A stretch of DNA of 64,000 nt. It comes from Laburnicola sp. R22_1. Taxonomy: Eukaryota > Ascomycota > Dothideomycetes > Pleosporales > Didymosphaeriaceae. Below the pieces are notes generated by a model. The model did no database searches and was not told the DNA's origin. It worked only from the letters and a program-made list of their open reading frames with translations. This document shows positions 11,933 through 21,597 of this stretch, piece by piece. Where the stretch lies: NCBI GenBank assembly GCA_014281115.1, contig JACONQ010000016.1:1302001-1366000 (forward strand), written 5' to 3'. Position numbers and translations under genes: made by a program. How positions within the stretch are numbered: the first letter of the stretch is position 1; the number at the start of each line of letters is the position of its first letter.

Positions 11933-13577
11933 ATGCGGAACGCGAAACGAAACATCATTACCGCAGGCCTGTTGGCTTTGGGTAGGTGTCCGCATATTTG
12001 TCCCATTGACTGCTAGTGCAACATCGTTGACCGTTGGCAGCGTCGCGAGTCGCAGCTCAAGTGGCTAACATCTGCCCTGAGACCGATGTCTGCTTCAAGC
12101 TGAACATTCCCCAGAGCACAGCGTCGTCGGGCAATGGAGACATTTTCTTTCAAATATCAGCACCAGCGACGTACGAGTACGTGGCTCTTGGCCAGGGAAA
12201 TCGCATGGCGGGATCGAACATATTCGTGGTCTACACTTCAGGAAACGGAAACAATGTAACGCTTAGCCCCCGACTGGTAGCATCTGGGCATCAGCCACCG
12301 CAGTTCAACAGCGATGCAGAGGTGACGCTTTTGGAGGGGTCTGGTGTATCAGCGGGCAAGATGGTAGCTAACGTCCGATGTAAGGCTCACGAATCATGAA
12401 AAGATAAGATCTAATCCAATCTCAGGTTCAAGCTGCAACAGCTGGTCAGGCGGCTCTGCAAGTTTTTCGGGGTCTGATGGTGATTGGATTTATGCAGTTC
12501 AATCATCAGGAGGGCCCAAGGATTCCACCTCTCAGTCCGAATCAATCAGCAAACACGATGGAAAAGGCAGTTTTCGATGGAGCTACGCTAGTGCCAAAGG
12601 AGGAAATAGCGTCAATCCTCTTCTAAATGCTGCGGGTTCAGGATCTGGGAACGGGGCTGCGTCGAGCTGTGTGCCCAGGCCCGCGTCAGCGACCTCTGGC
12701 GGTTCAACCACCAGGGATCAATCTCGGCCTGGTCGCCCTACTGACCACCCAGGTGAACCCGGGGACTACGATAACAGTAGGCTTGTGTGTTTCAATCTTT
12801 GGTTTGGTATACTGACTTCCATGTAGAGCGCGAAGAGAAACGACAAGAAATCAACTATTGCGATGGTTTCACGCCACTCGGGACGTCGAGCGACTCCGGC
12901 AACGTGAGGAAGATGCTGATCGCTCATGGAACTCTTGCTTCACTCGCGTTTGTCATCTTCTTTCCATTTGGTGCCATTGCCATTCGGCTTGCTTCCTTTA
13001 CTGGTATTGTTTGGTTTCACGCTGCTTTCCAAATCTTTGCATACCTGGTTTACATCGTCGCTTTTGGTCTCGGCATATACATTGCTAACGAGTACGAATT
13101 GGTAAGTATGCCCAACATTTTGAACATGCATTACACTGCGGCCCGCTAACATCGGTCAAGTTGTCCCATGCTCACCCCATCATCGGCATCGTCGTCTTCA
13201 TAGGCCTCTTCTTCCAACCTATTTTTGGCTTCCTACACCACTCCATGTACAAGAAGTACCAGACCCGCACCGCTTGGTCCCACATCCATCTGTGGCTGGG
13301 CCGTCTCGTCATCACGCTCGGCATCATCAACGGTGGCCTCGGATTCCAGCTTGCTGAGCGGATGAGCATGGGCTCAAGGTCCGGCATGATTGCTTATGCT
13401 GTCATTGCGGGTATTGTTTGGCTGGCGTGGGCGGCTGCAGCGATTCTTGGTGAGAGGAAGAGGAGCAGGACAGCGGAGAGTACGTCGATCAAGCTTACGG
13501 ATAGTCCGAAGGGGGTCTCGGAGACCCAGACGGCAGGTGATGGGCATCCTCCTCAGGGACATTACGCCTCCAAGTAG
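11933..13577 (+). CDS. Secreted/membrane DOMON (CDH-type cytochrome) plus cytochrome b561 protein
   Basis: Five exons: 11933-11981, 12041-12379, 12426-12776, 12827-13101 and 13161-13577. They give 476 aa, and all four introns keep frame. The start was chosen because it provides a hydrophobic signal peptide (residues 1-22) spliced to the DOMON region. The extracellular DOMON domain (about 25-200) resembles the haem-binding cytochrome domain of cellobiose dehydrogenase-like proteins and includes a conserved 'CSSCNSW' stretch. A Ser/Gly/Pro-rich linker follows. Five membrane helices then form a b561 core (about 277-437) with candidate haem-ligand histidines in 'IAHG', 'WFHAAF', 'LSHAHP' and 'SHIHLW'. 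The tail is short and cytosolic. The family moves electrons across membranes and is often linked to iron or extracellular redox chemistry; the substrate here is unknown. The third intron uses a weak GTAGGC donor, which is the least certain junction. Confidence 0.85.
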
Positions 13578-14103
13578 GGAAGGAGGGTGTGCGTGTTCTG
13601 GCGGCGCGCGGAGAGGAAGACAGTGGCGGAAACAAGAATTTCCTCGTATGAAGCAACAGCTACCTAGCTCTCTTTCTTTCGAGTTCCCAACCTATATCTT
13701 TTCAATTTTACGCTCTTTTTGGTTACTAAGCAGGGGGCTCTGCTTTTTTTGTCATGTTATTTGAGAGAAAGCCTTTGTCGTTCTACCCCTAGGTAGATAA
13801 TTTAACAACACACATCTTTACAAATCATTTTCAAGCACCTAATAATATGATTTCATGGAGTGCATCTTTCATTGGCGCCAATATATGTAAGGCACAAATC
13901 AGGCTAGTGCGCCAAGACAATGCGAGGGGCATCTGGAGTCCCAGACGATTTTCGGTGGACCTTGCGGCAGTCAACAAACAACACCCGAGGCACCTCAGAC
14001 TCAGACTCGACCACACCTCTGTACGCTCTTCACCGTCGCGACCCAACCCAGAGATCTCTATACACGTTTCCACCCACGCCAGTTTGAGGCCCCTCCGCCC
14101 ACA
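13578..14103. other. Intergenic region with an intact family A repeat; EB1 promoter side
   Basis: It holds the 3' end of the DOMON gene, the repeat at 13706-13813, and the 5' region of the EB1 gene. Short open frames across it have no recognisable domain. Confidence 0.6.
13706..13813 (-). repeat. Family A repeat, copy 6, the least mutated copy, inside the island
   Basis: The 108-bp copy carries C/G at most sites where the arm copies have T/A, for example 'ttggttactaagcaggggg' against 'ttaattactaagtaggtgg'. Near-identical 10-bp direct repeats flank it: 'atcttttcaa' at 13696-13705 and 'atctttacaa' at 13814-13823. It lies 130 bp downstream of the DOMON stop codon. Confidence 0.8.
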
Positions 14104-15123
14104 ATGGGAGAATCGAGGTGCGATCGCCCCGGCAGGCTGCCGCGCCGACCTCTCGCCTGTCTACAGCGTCTGCTAACCTTGCTTTGCCTGCAGACAAGAA
14201 CTCGTCGCATGGTTAAACAACCTTCTTCAGCTGAACATTACCAAGGTCGAGCAATGCGGTACAGGGTAAGTCACCCACCATCACCGGCCCGAGGAGGGAA
14301 ACGGGGTGCCTGGTTACGCTGGTAGGGCAGCGTTTACTGATGGTCTGATAGAGCGGCGCTTTGCCAGGTCTTCGACAGCATATTCTGTGAGTGGCGCGCC
14401 GCCTCGAGACACCTCGGATGATGGACTAACTCCAGCAGATGACGTGCCCATGGCGCGAGTCAAGTTCAACGCCAACACGGAATATGCATACCTCCAGAAC
14501 TTCAAGATACTGCAGAGTACGTCTGACAATCCACTGCGCGCGAAGGGCGACCCTGGACAGCGCTAATAGCACTATCAGATACCTTCGCCAAACACAATAT
14601 CGACAAGCCCGTCCCGGTCACGCAGCTGGTGAAGTGCAAGATGCAAGACAACCTCGAGTTCCTCCAGTTCACGAAGCGATACTGGGACCAGTACTTCCCT
14701 GGGCACGACTACGATCCGCTTGCCCGCCGCAAAGGGCAGGGTGGTCTCGCCACTGGCGCTCCGGCGTCCCGCGCAGCGCCCCCCGCGGCCGCCCGAAGAG
14801 CCCCGGCCGCGAGCAATTCTGCTGCTCCTCGGACCCGAACACCGCTTGGAGGTGGTGGTGCTGGCGGCGGTGCTGCAACCGCCGCTCTGCGCGAGGAGAA
14901 CAATGTGCTCAAGGAGGCGGTGGCTGGTCTGGAGCGCGAGCGCGATTTCTACTTCAGCAAGCTCCGTGATATCGAGTTGCTGATCCAGCAGGCCATGGAG
15001 GCCGATCCAGAGCTCGAGAAGGAGGACGGCCTCTTGAAGCAGATCCAGAACATTCTCTACTCGACAGAAGAAGGCTTCGAGATCCCGGCAGAGGGCGCGG
15101 AGCCCGAGGAAGAGACGTTCTAG
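14104..15123 (+). CDS. mal3: EB1/Bim1/Mal3-type microtubule plus-end tracking protein
   Basis: Exons 14104-14117, 14194-14265, 14352-14386, 14439-14516 and 14579-15123 give 247 aa with all junctions in frame. The 14-nt first exon encodes only MGES plus part of an Arg codon. The N-terminal calponin-homology domain (about 1-105) contains the hallmark 'KFNANTEYAYLQNFKIL' and 'KRYWDQYFPGHDYDP' segments. A low-complexity Ala/Arg/Gly/Pro linker follows. The EB1 homology domain (about 175-235) has a coiled coil and the 'RERDFYFSKLRDIE' signature. The acidic C-terminus ends EEETF. EB1 proteins bind growing microtubule plus ends and recruit partner proteins. Length and intron-rich 5' structure fit filamentous fungal orthologues. 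Antisense open frames over this gene are shadows. Confidence 0.95.
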
Positions 15124-15985
15124 GTGATAGTTTGATATAATGCATTTGAGCGCGGGGCTAAGCTGGGATACCATTTCCTTATTGTTTGCCATGAGAAACG
15201 AAAAGGAATGCGGAGTTGAGGACTCACAGTCCGCAATTTTGTGCGATATGTGTTGGCAATGGACGAGAGCGCACGTATCTACGAGAGTGCTCCATGCCAT
15301 CCCGTGCGTTATACGACACCGGGGGTGGGGGTAACGCCCACTAGATGGGGCGTGAACGAGATGGTCAGTGCATAATATGAGAATACTAGTATTTTCATTC
15401 CAATCACCACTTTCTGTGCATACACTTTGGTGCTTCTGCATCTACTCTCCACGTCCCCGCGTCCCTTTCATATTTCTGGGATCCTTCACATTTCCAAACA
15501 TGCATTGGTCTCAGACACACCACATGCGACCACGAAACGAGTTGTCTGAAAAGAGGAGCCGCGTTCCGGTAAGCCTAGTAGATGTTCTCGGAGAGCCGTT
15601 GACCCTGCGCAATATAAATTGACCTGTTCTATTCAGTGTTCAGTAATCATTCATTTGCGACGATAGAGGGCACATGTTAGAGGCAGCATGTCCGGCGTGG
15701 TGCCAGCAGACAGATCATGGTATGTGATGCAAGATGGTCTGTCTACTCATAGGGGTGGATGCACAACTGGAATGTGAGTGGACAAAATCGTCAATAATTG
15801 TGTCCATAATTGATCTATATGATCAAGCAAAAAGCACCGTTTCCCTAACACAGGAACTGACCATGTTCGAAATGATGTAACACGTTCTTGGGCGATTATA
15901 TTGGAGGGTTGGTCACCTCTGCTTCAAACTCATCCACTCGCATGTGATAACCTTGAAACATCTACTCGCATGTGACAATATCTCC
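15124..15985. other. Intergenic region, no supported gene
   Basis: It lies between the 3' ends of the EB1 gene (plus) and the small secreted-protein gene (minus), so it should hold both 3' UTRs. No domain-bearing frame was seen. Confidence 0.6.
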
Positions 15986-16453
15986 TCATACCCAAATCCG
16001 ACCCATCTGCACCATCTCCATATCCCCCTCATCCGTCCAATTAAAAGTCCTCATATCCCCATAGGCATACCCCCAACTCCCCGCCTTCGGCTCAACAGCC
16101 ACCACATTCGCCGGAAGACACCCCACGACGTCTCCCACCGCGGCACTCATCTATAGACACATGCATGATTAGCGCTCACAAGATGACACCACCTCTTCAC
16201 GGGCAAACGTACCTTGTCGGACGCGTAACAGCACACCCAGCCTCGAGGGTAGATAGTGGTGCATTGGCTGATGTCTTCGGTGCGGTTGCTGAATAGTTGG
16301 AGCCAGGGCTCGGGGCCGGAGAAGAGGCCGGGGGTGCACCAGGCGGAGTGGCTGGCGGCGCAGTTGGAGGGGAGGGAGGGCGAGGCGTGGGTGATGGGTA
16401 TGGCGCAGAGGAAGGGGGAAGGGGAGGAAGGGGATGAGGCGGTTGGGGAACAT
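15986..16453 (-). pseudogene. Cysteine-rich small secreted protein gene with a 1-base frameshift
   Basis: The minus-strand ATG is at 16451-16453. The first about 15 codons encode a hydrophobic, C-ending-codon-rich signal-like start (MFPNRLIPFLPFP). Good coding bias then continues in another frame, from 'CAIPITHA' on, so the frame changes by one base in or near the C5 run at 16414-16418. The second frame runs to 16213, then a GT-AG intron (16151-16212), then exon 2 (16150-15986) ending in TGA. The mature part would be about 110-120 aa with six or seven Cys, including 'WVCCYA', and a possible N-glycosylation site 'NRT'. Upstream is a CT-rich tract (16487-16505). It could be a real pseudogene or an assembly error in a homopolymer. 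The function is unknown; effector-like is only an inference. Confidence 0.5.
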
Positions 16454-17066
16454 TGTGGCCGGGTCGTGTGGCTTAGGGTCTGGAAGAAAGAGAGAGAGAG
16501 AGGCTTGTTTGTACGATTTTTGGATGGATGTGGTTGGGGAGGTGGAATGGTGGCGCTTTTATGTTCGGCTAGTCATGGATGGGGTGGATGATTATGCGGT
16601 GGTGAGGAAGCCGGTTTCCAGATACTGTCTTCTGTTTTGGGACGTTTGTGGTACACGGGTGTGCAGGTAGGGTATGGGCTTATCCGACGGGTGTGCTTCG
16701 GGTCGTGCGGGTGTGAGTATCGAGTACATGTTGTGACTCCCGCATGGAGGGTGGTGTTCCCGGGTGTTACTGTGGTGGGCAACATACTACCGTTGCCTTC
16801 TGGAAAGAGTAGGATGTAGATTTTGCCTATAGCTGCGATGCTGGGTAGATGGTTAATTGCATGTGCAGTATATGTGTCACTTTAAGAGAAGTAATAACGA
16901 TACTATCGGGATGTGACCGCTTACTGTGGTCATCTCACAGACCACCAGCGGACTGACTGCGTTGCAGGATTAGTTTGTGAGCTAGACGCTGTTAGAACGG
17001 ACAAAGTGTAGATGATGAATAGAGTATACCCCGGAATACGTATGCAAAATGCAAATGGTACAAGGG
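16454..17066. other. Upstream region of the frameshifted gene; no supported gene
   Basis: On the minus strand a 'cataaaag' TATA-like word (about 16556-16563) and a CT-rich stretch precede the gene start at 16453. Open frames on both strands are biased by low-complexity sequence and lack domains. Confidence 0.4.
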
Positions 17067-17294
17067 TTAAAGCTCCGAGTTGTACGTTGATAAATTCGCG
17101 ATGATATTCCATGCATTCAAGTCTTGGATATCGGCAGAGTCGCCGCATGGCGCAGGCCCGGAGGCAATGGCTGGACAGCAATACAGGATGTAAGTGAGAC
17201 CGACGGTGCTGGTGGGGCAGTGTGGGTCTGGGATTGCTTGTGCGGAGATGATGGAATAGAGGGGAAGAAGGACGAGAAGAGTGAGGGAATGCAT
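17067..17294 (-). CDS. Small secreted protein, 75 aa
   Basis: This is a single-exon frame with a strong signal peptide (MHSLTLLVLLPLYSIISAQA, residues 1-20). A mature peptide of about 55 aa follows, with four cysteines (PHC, YCC, PCG) and one N-glycosylation motif (NLS). A TATA-like word 'ctatatatgg' lies about 140 bp upstream (17432-17441). I recognise no family. Size, Cys content and secretion signal resemble candidate fungal effectors or other small secreted proteins, but nothing in the sequence proves a role. A longer minus-strand frame overlapping it (16930-17469) is taken as a shadow. Confidence 0.55.
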   Translation of the reverse strand: MHSLTLLVLLPLYSIISAQAIPDPHCPTSTVGLTYILYCCPAIASGPAPCGDSADIQDLNAWNIIANLSTYNSEL

Positions 17295-17980
17295 TTCGAC
17301 TCTTGTGTATCACGGATAGCGGTGCGCAGGTAATAGTGAAGTTGGCGAAGGAGAGTGTGGCCAACTGGATAGACGACGACAGAATAGAAAAGAAGTTGAG
17401 AATGGAGGGACTTTGCCATTCATCTGGCCCATATATAGGGAGCTTACCTTTTGTGTGTACTTGGCACACCTATCGTGCTGTGACGATCTCACCGGTGCTC
17501 TTGAGGCGTATTGAGTTTGATCGAAAGGCCAATCCATTCAAATGTTGTGCAACTTGTTCCCACTCCATCGTGCAACGGAACATGCCGAGCTTCCTCTTGG
17601 AATATCATCGGAACACGGCCGGCATGGTGAATCAACACGTTGCTGCATCAAGACTAGCACGGCGGCTAACAGCACTCGTGAAACACTTGGGAAAAGCGGC
17701 CGGAGCTAGCCGTTTGTAGGCGGCCAAGGTCCACGTGCATGCACCCCGCACCATAAGCCGTCCAGCCTGCCCCAGTGTACCCCGCTTGACCTCATAGACT
17801 AGCTCCTGGAGACATGGAAGGCGCGACAGGTGGCGTGGACGTAAATAAACTGCCAAAGAAGATGTCGGCAGCTTTAAAAGCTTGCTGCTTCCCATCGCAG
17901 TACACCTGCCGTCAGAATTCCACTGCGCTTTGTTTGAACCCGCGCACCCATCCGCCTGAGCCTCTCTCTCCACAGAGACA
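17295..17980. other. Divergent intergenic region between the small secreted protein and hydrolase genes
   Basis: It carries the 5' regions of two divergently transcribed genes. The TATA-like word at 17432-17441 faces the minus-strand gene. No further coding sequence is supported. Confidence 0.5.
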
Positions 17981-19459
17981 ATGGGCAACTGGTCCGATCT
18001 CCCCGCCGCGCTCAAGGAGAGCTTCGACAAGTTTACCGAGCTCCTTCAATCGGACGACCAGCTGAAGGCCTTCACCACATCCGATGCAATTGCCAACCCC
18101 GTAACCTTTGGAATCAAATCGAGCGGCTCTGACGATGCCCTCCTCATCCAAGTCGCCAATGGTTCTGTACAGGCCAAGACGGGTTCTTCGAACGATGCTC
18201 TCTTCGCCCTTTCCGCTCTCCCGGACCAGTGGGAGCAGTTCTTCAACCAAGTGCCCGTTGCGCCGTACCAGAGCTACTGGGGCATGCTCGGCATGAACCC
18301 GAAGCAAAAGGGCATCCAGGTAGAGGGCGATCAGACTGCCTTTGCGCACTGGGCCCATGTCTGGAGACGCGTCCTTGAGCTTGCACGCACCGCGCAATGC
18401 GGACCGATGAAGGAGGACGAGCAGCCGGAGCCCGAGAGAGACTACCTGACCGGCAAATACCTGTACCTCGATACTCCGGCATGGGGTCGAACCAAGGTGT
18501 TCTACGAGTACTCGGGAGAAGGCAAGCAGCCGGTTGTGTTCTTGCACGCTGCTGGCAGCGACAGCAGACAATACCACGGCGTGATGAACGATGCCCGGAT
18601 GCGCTCGAGACTAACAATGTACGCCTTTGATCTTCCAGGCCATGGCAGGAGCTTCCCGTCCCAGAAGTACTTCCCAGGCGCCCACACAAATAAGGAAGAC
18701 AGCTATGTTGGCATCATTGCGGCTTTCGTGCGCGCACTGGGTCTACGGAGGGCCATCATATGCGGTGCTGGTATGGCAGGTCAGGTGTGTCTGGCCGTAG
18801 CCACCAGACACAAGGAGGTCGGAGTCATGGGCACCATCCCGCTGCAAGGGTTCGTCGGTCATCTTTGGAAGGTTGAGCCATCTTCGCTGACTCCTTTAGC
18901 TCCGAGTATCTCAACATGGAACGGCAGTGGCACGACCGCTCACCCTACGTGAACCAGTCGCTCTTCAACCCCGAGTGGGTCTACGGAGTGAGTCTCTACT
19001 ACCCTACCGTTCATCATCGGCTGCTAATCCCGTCGTAGATGATGTCGCCAACGGCACCGGCCGTGAACAAGCAGCTCATATGGCATATTGCCAGCGCGCA
19101 AGCCTACGGGGTAAGCTCCCAGCTCCAGTCTCACGGAATTTGCTAACACACTCCCCCAGATCTTCCACGGTGACCTCGACTTCTACTTTGGCGGTTGGGA
19201 CGGCGTTGGGAAGATCGATACGAACGCCTGTCCTGTCTACATGCTCACCGGCGAGTACGACTGGTTAAACACGCCCGAGATGTCGCAGAAGACAGCGGAC
19301 AAGATTCCGGGCGCAAAGGCGAAAGCGATGCCGGGTCTAGGCCATTTTCCAGCAACGGAGAACCCGCAGAAGTTCGTACCGCATTTGATTGAGGCGATTG
19401 ACCATATCCAGAAGGTGCGGGCGGATAATATGAGTACGATGAGGCTGGGAGCTGATTAG
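17981..19459 (+). CDS. Alpha/beta hydrolase-fold protein with an SCP2-like N-terminal region; nucleophile serine absent
   Basis: Exons 17981-18849, 18900-18987, 19039-19110 and 19160-19459 give 442 aa in frame. Residues 1 to about 135 resemble an SCP2-type sterol/lipid-binding fold, with a '...PYQSYWGMLGMN...' stretch. The rest is an alpha/beta hydrolase: 'VVFLHAAGS' (oxyanion-hole turn), 'FDLPGHGRS', an elbow 'ICGAGMAGQ' (nucleophile position Gly264), the acid Asp377 in 'GEYDW' and His405 in 'GLGHFP'. Family members normally have Ser, Cys or Asp at the elbow centre, so the Gly suggests a non-hydrolytic or altered protein, or a mutation. Acid and His are retained. Substrate and pathway are unknown. 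The SCP2 assignment is by resemblance only. Confidence 0.8.
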
Positions 19460-19817
19460 GTCTGGATAGACTGGGTTATAACATACCAGACCTGCGAGGT
19501 TGGGTTCGATGGCCCTGTATATTACATATGCAGCTGCTGGACAAAAGATTGAGTAGAATCAGCTTTGGTCTAGCCTATCCTGGATAACACATGGAAATCA
19601 GACTTTTGTCCCCTAGTACGGTACCGAGTATCCTGCGCGACATGCCATTTATCATGACTGCGGTTAGGGGGATATGCTGGGTAGTTACCTGATGAATTCA
19701 AGTCCAGGATTGTACTTGATGGCGTATGTTACATTTCGTCGATTGTACATGTCGAAACCGTGACATTTACAACGGATATCCCGTATATAAGCATCCAGTC
19801 TGCAGAACAGACTCCCT
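19460..19817. other. Convergent 3' intergenic region
   Basis: It lies between the stop codons of the hydrolase-fold gene (plus) and the DUF1772-like gene (minus). No gene was seen. Confidence 0.6.
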
Positions 19818-20529
19818 CTACCCCAACCTATTCGCACCAGACGAAAAGCCGATACTCTCCGCGCCCACCACCTCCCTCTTATTCAAGGCCGCCCAAATAG
19901 CAAGAATCGCCCCAACGCCCGTAATAGCCGTCCTCGCAAGATGCAGCTTCGCCCACTTATCAATCAACGCATGCGTCGTCTCGTTCTGCGCCACGCCCGC
20001 CTCGCCCGCCTTCTCTTCCAGCGCAAGCGAGTCTACCTTTCCAAACAGCTTGTCGTTGACGGGCCTGAGGACGAGGAGCGTGAAGGGGATAATGCTAGGT
20101 AGGATGAGCGTGGCTGCGGCGTTGAGCTTGTAGGAGAGCGACGAGGGGTCCTCTGCGATTGATATGGATTAGCTTTTGTAGCAGGGTGGTGGTGTCGCGG
20201 GTAGGAACGCACGGTTGTAAGCGACGTAGGCGGTTGCGAGGGAGGAGACGACGCTGAGGGTGATGCCGAAGGGCTTCGCGAGGTTGTAAACTTTTGCCCA
20301 TTGGCGGGCTGCGAGGGGAGCGGGGGCTTGCATGATGGCGGGGATGGCGACGAAGGCTATTGTTGCGTTGCCGCCTACTCCGTGTGTTAGCTGGGCTGCT
20401 GCAAGAGGTAGGAGACATTGCGCATGGTGAGGGCGCACCAAAGAGGTATGTGCTGGCTGTGATGCCGATTGCTTGGGCGACGAGTAAGCCCGGCGGCGGG
20501 CGTTCGGTGAAGAAGCCTGTAGATGCCAT
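19818..20529 (-). CDS. DUF1772 / anthrone-oxygenase-like membrane protein
   Basis: Minus-strand exons 20529-20439, 20377-20213 and 20152-19818 give 196 aa; two 60-61 bp introns keep frame. The protein has four hydrophobic segments: around 'GLLVAQAIGITASTYLF', 'NATIAFVAIPAIM', 'SVVSSLATAYVAY' and 'LILPSIIPFTLLVL', with a final 'GVGAILAIWAAL'. It also has a conserved-looking 'RQWAKVYNLAKP' segment. This layout matches the fungal DUF1772 family, whose studied members include anthrone oxygenases of polyketide pathways. Most members have no known role, and there is no polyketide cluster here, so no reaction is assigned. Confidence 0.75.
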
Positions 20530-21008
20530 TGCGGTGGAGGGATGGGTGTATGGGCGGCACGAAAAGGTTCAAATTCGAGGGGTGCAAAGATATCGCGATA
20601 GGATCCTTGGGACTTACAACATGTAAGATGGTCCGGGTGCGCTTTGAAGTTCGTACATCCTTGGTACGCGTTGGTACGAAATACGCGTAGTGTGATGTCA
20701 CACGTCCCGCGGAAGACGGCTGTGTTCCCTCTTGCTTCAGACGTGTCGCACGCGAATGCGAATGTGAAACGGGAGCCTGGAATACGTACGTGCAGATGCC
20801 GCCTCCAAAAGCACACGTCGACCCTTTGTGTCTGTACACCGCACCTACACACTTAGCTACTATATTAATCATAACCTCTTGTTAACGTCGGTCATAAGCG
20901 CTTTACAATTGATAGATACTAGACACAGCCACGCGATTGTGGACTCACCCTCAACAATACCTTCTAGGTCAACACACCAGCACTGAAGATACCGTGTACC
21001 ACGCAACC
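20530..21008. other. Divergent promoter region
   Basis: 479 bp between the start of the DUF1772-like gene (minus) and the START-like gene (plus). Both promoters must lie here. No coding sequence is supported. Confidence 0.55.
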
Positions 21009-21597
21009 ATGTTTTGTACGTTTCCGTCGCGCTGCCGACGTGACGAGCTGACAGTATCAAGCCTTCAACACAACAGAGAAGCTTCACCATGTCACGCCTC
21101 TCCCAGCGGGGACGACCTTCGAAGCCGCAATGGAGAAGGTTCAAAACCACGACCTCCTCATGCGCCTCGACCCCGAGCTTCACCACTACGAGACCCTTCC
21201 GGTGGACGAATCCGCGCCGGCGACCAAGCGATACAAAGTAACGGACCACATGCATACGCTCCCGAAAGGCTTGTGGGACACGACGGTGACGTTTGAGTCC
21301 CAGATAACCAATACCGAGGACGGCGTAGTTTGGGTGATCAAAGCACCGCTAGGACTCGTGCAGAACACAAAGTGGACGATAATGAGAAATGCGGATGTGG
21401 GAAAGGGCAAAGAGAAAGTCGAGGAGAAAGCGGGCGACGAGACGAAAGAGGAGGGTGAGTGGAGTCTGGTGGAGGACGTGGAGATCACGGCCTCAAGGCT
21501 GCTGGTTGGGACTGTGAAGGGCAAGTGCGAGCAGAACTGGAAAGGGGTTCATAGTAGGTTTGTCGGGCATGTGCAAGGTGTGCCGCTGAAGGCATGA
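21009..21597 (+). CDS. Small fungal START/polyketide-cyclase-like protein (DUF7053-type, tentative)
   Basis: Exon 1 is only 7 nt (21009-21015, ATG TTT T). An intron of 46 bp with a CTGAC branch-like word ends 'tatcaag', and exon 2 runs 21062-21597, giving 180 aa. This splice recovers a conserved-looking start (MFSFNTTEKLHHVTPLP). Starting at Met 21130 would lose about 23 residues. The body has an alternating strand pattern ('YKVTDHMHTLPKGLWDTTVTF', an acidic insert, then 'EDVEITASRLLVGTVKGKCEQ' and 'VHSRFVGHVQ'). This is typical of ligand-binding helix-grip proteins in fungi. The family name is from memory and uncertain, and the ligand is unknown. Confidence 0.65.

Noticed and set aside
14575..15441. 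288-aa minus-strand open frame
   Set aside because: It is antisense to the EB1 coding region and mirrors its coiled-coil/low-complexity codons; the EB1 gene explains the sequence.
17912..18577. 221-aa minus-strand open frame
   Set aside because: It is antisense to the hydrolase-fold gene, which has intact exons, introns and family motifs.
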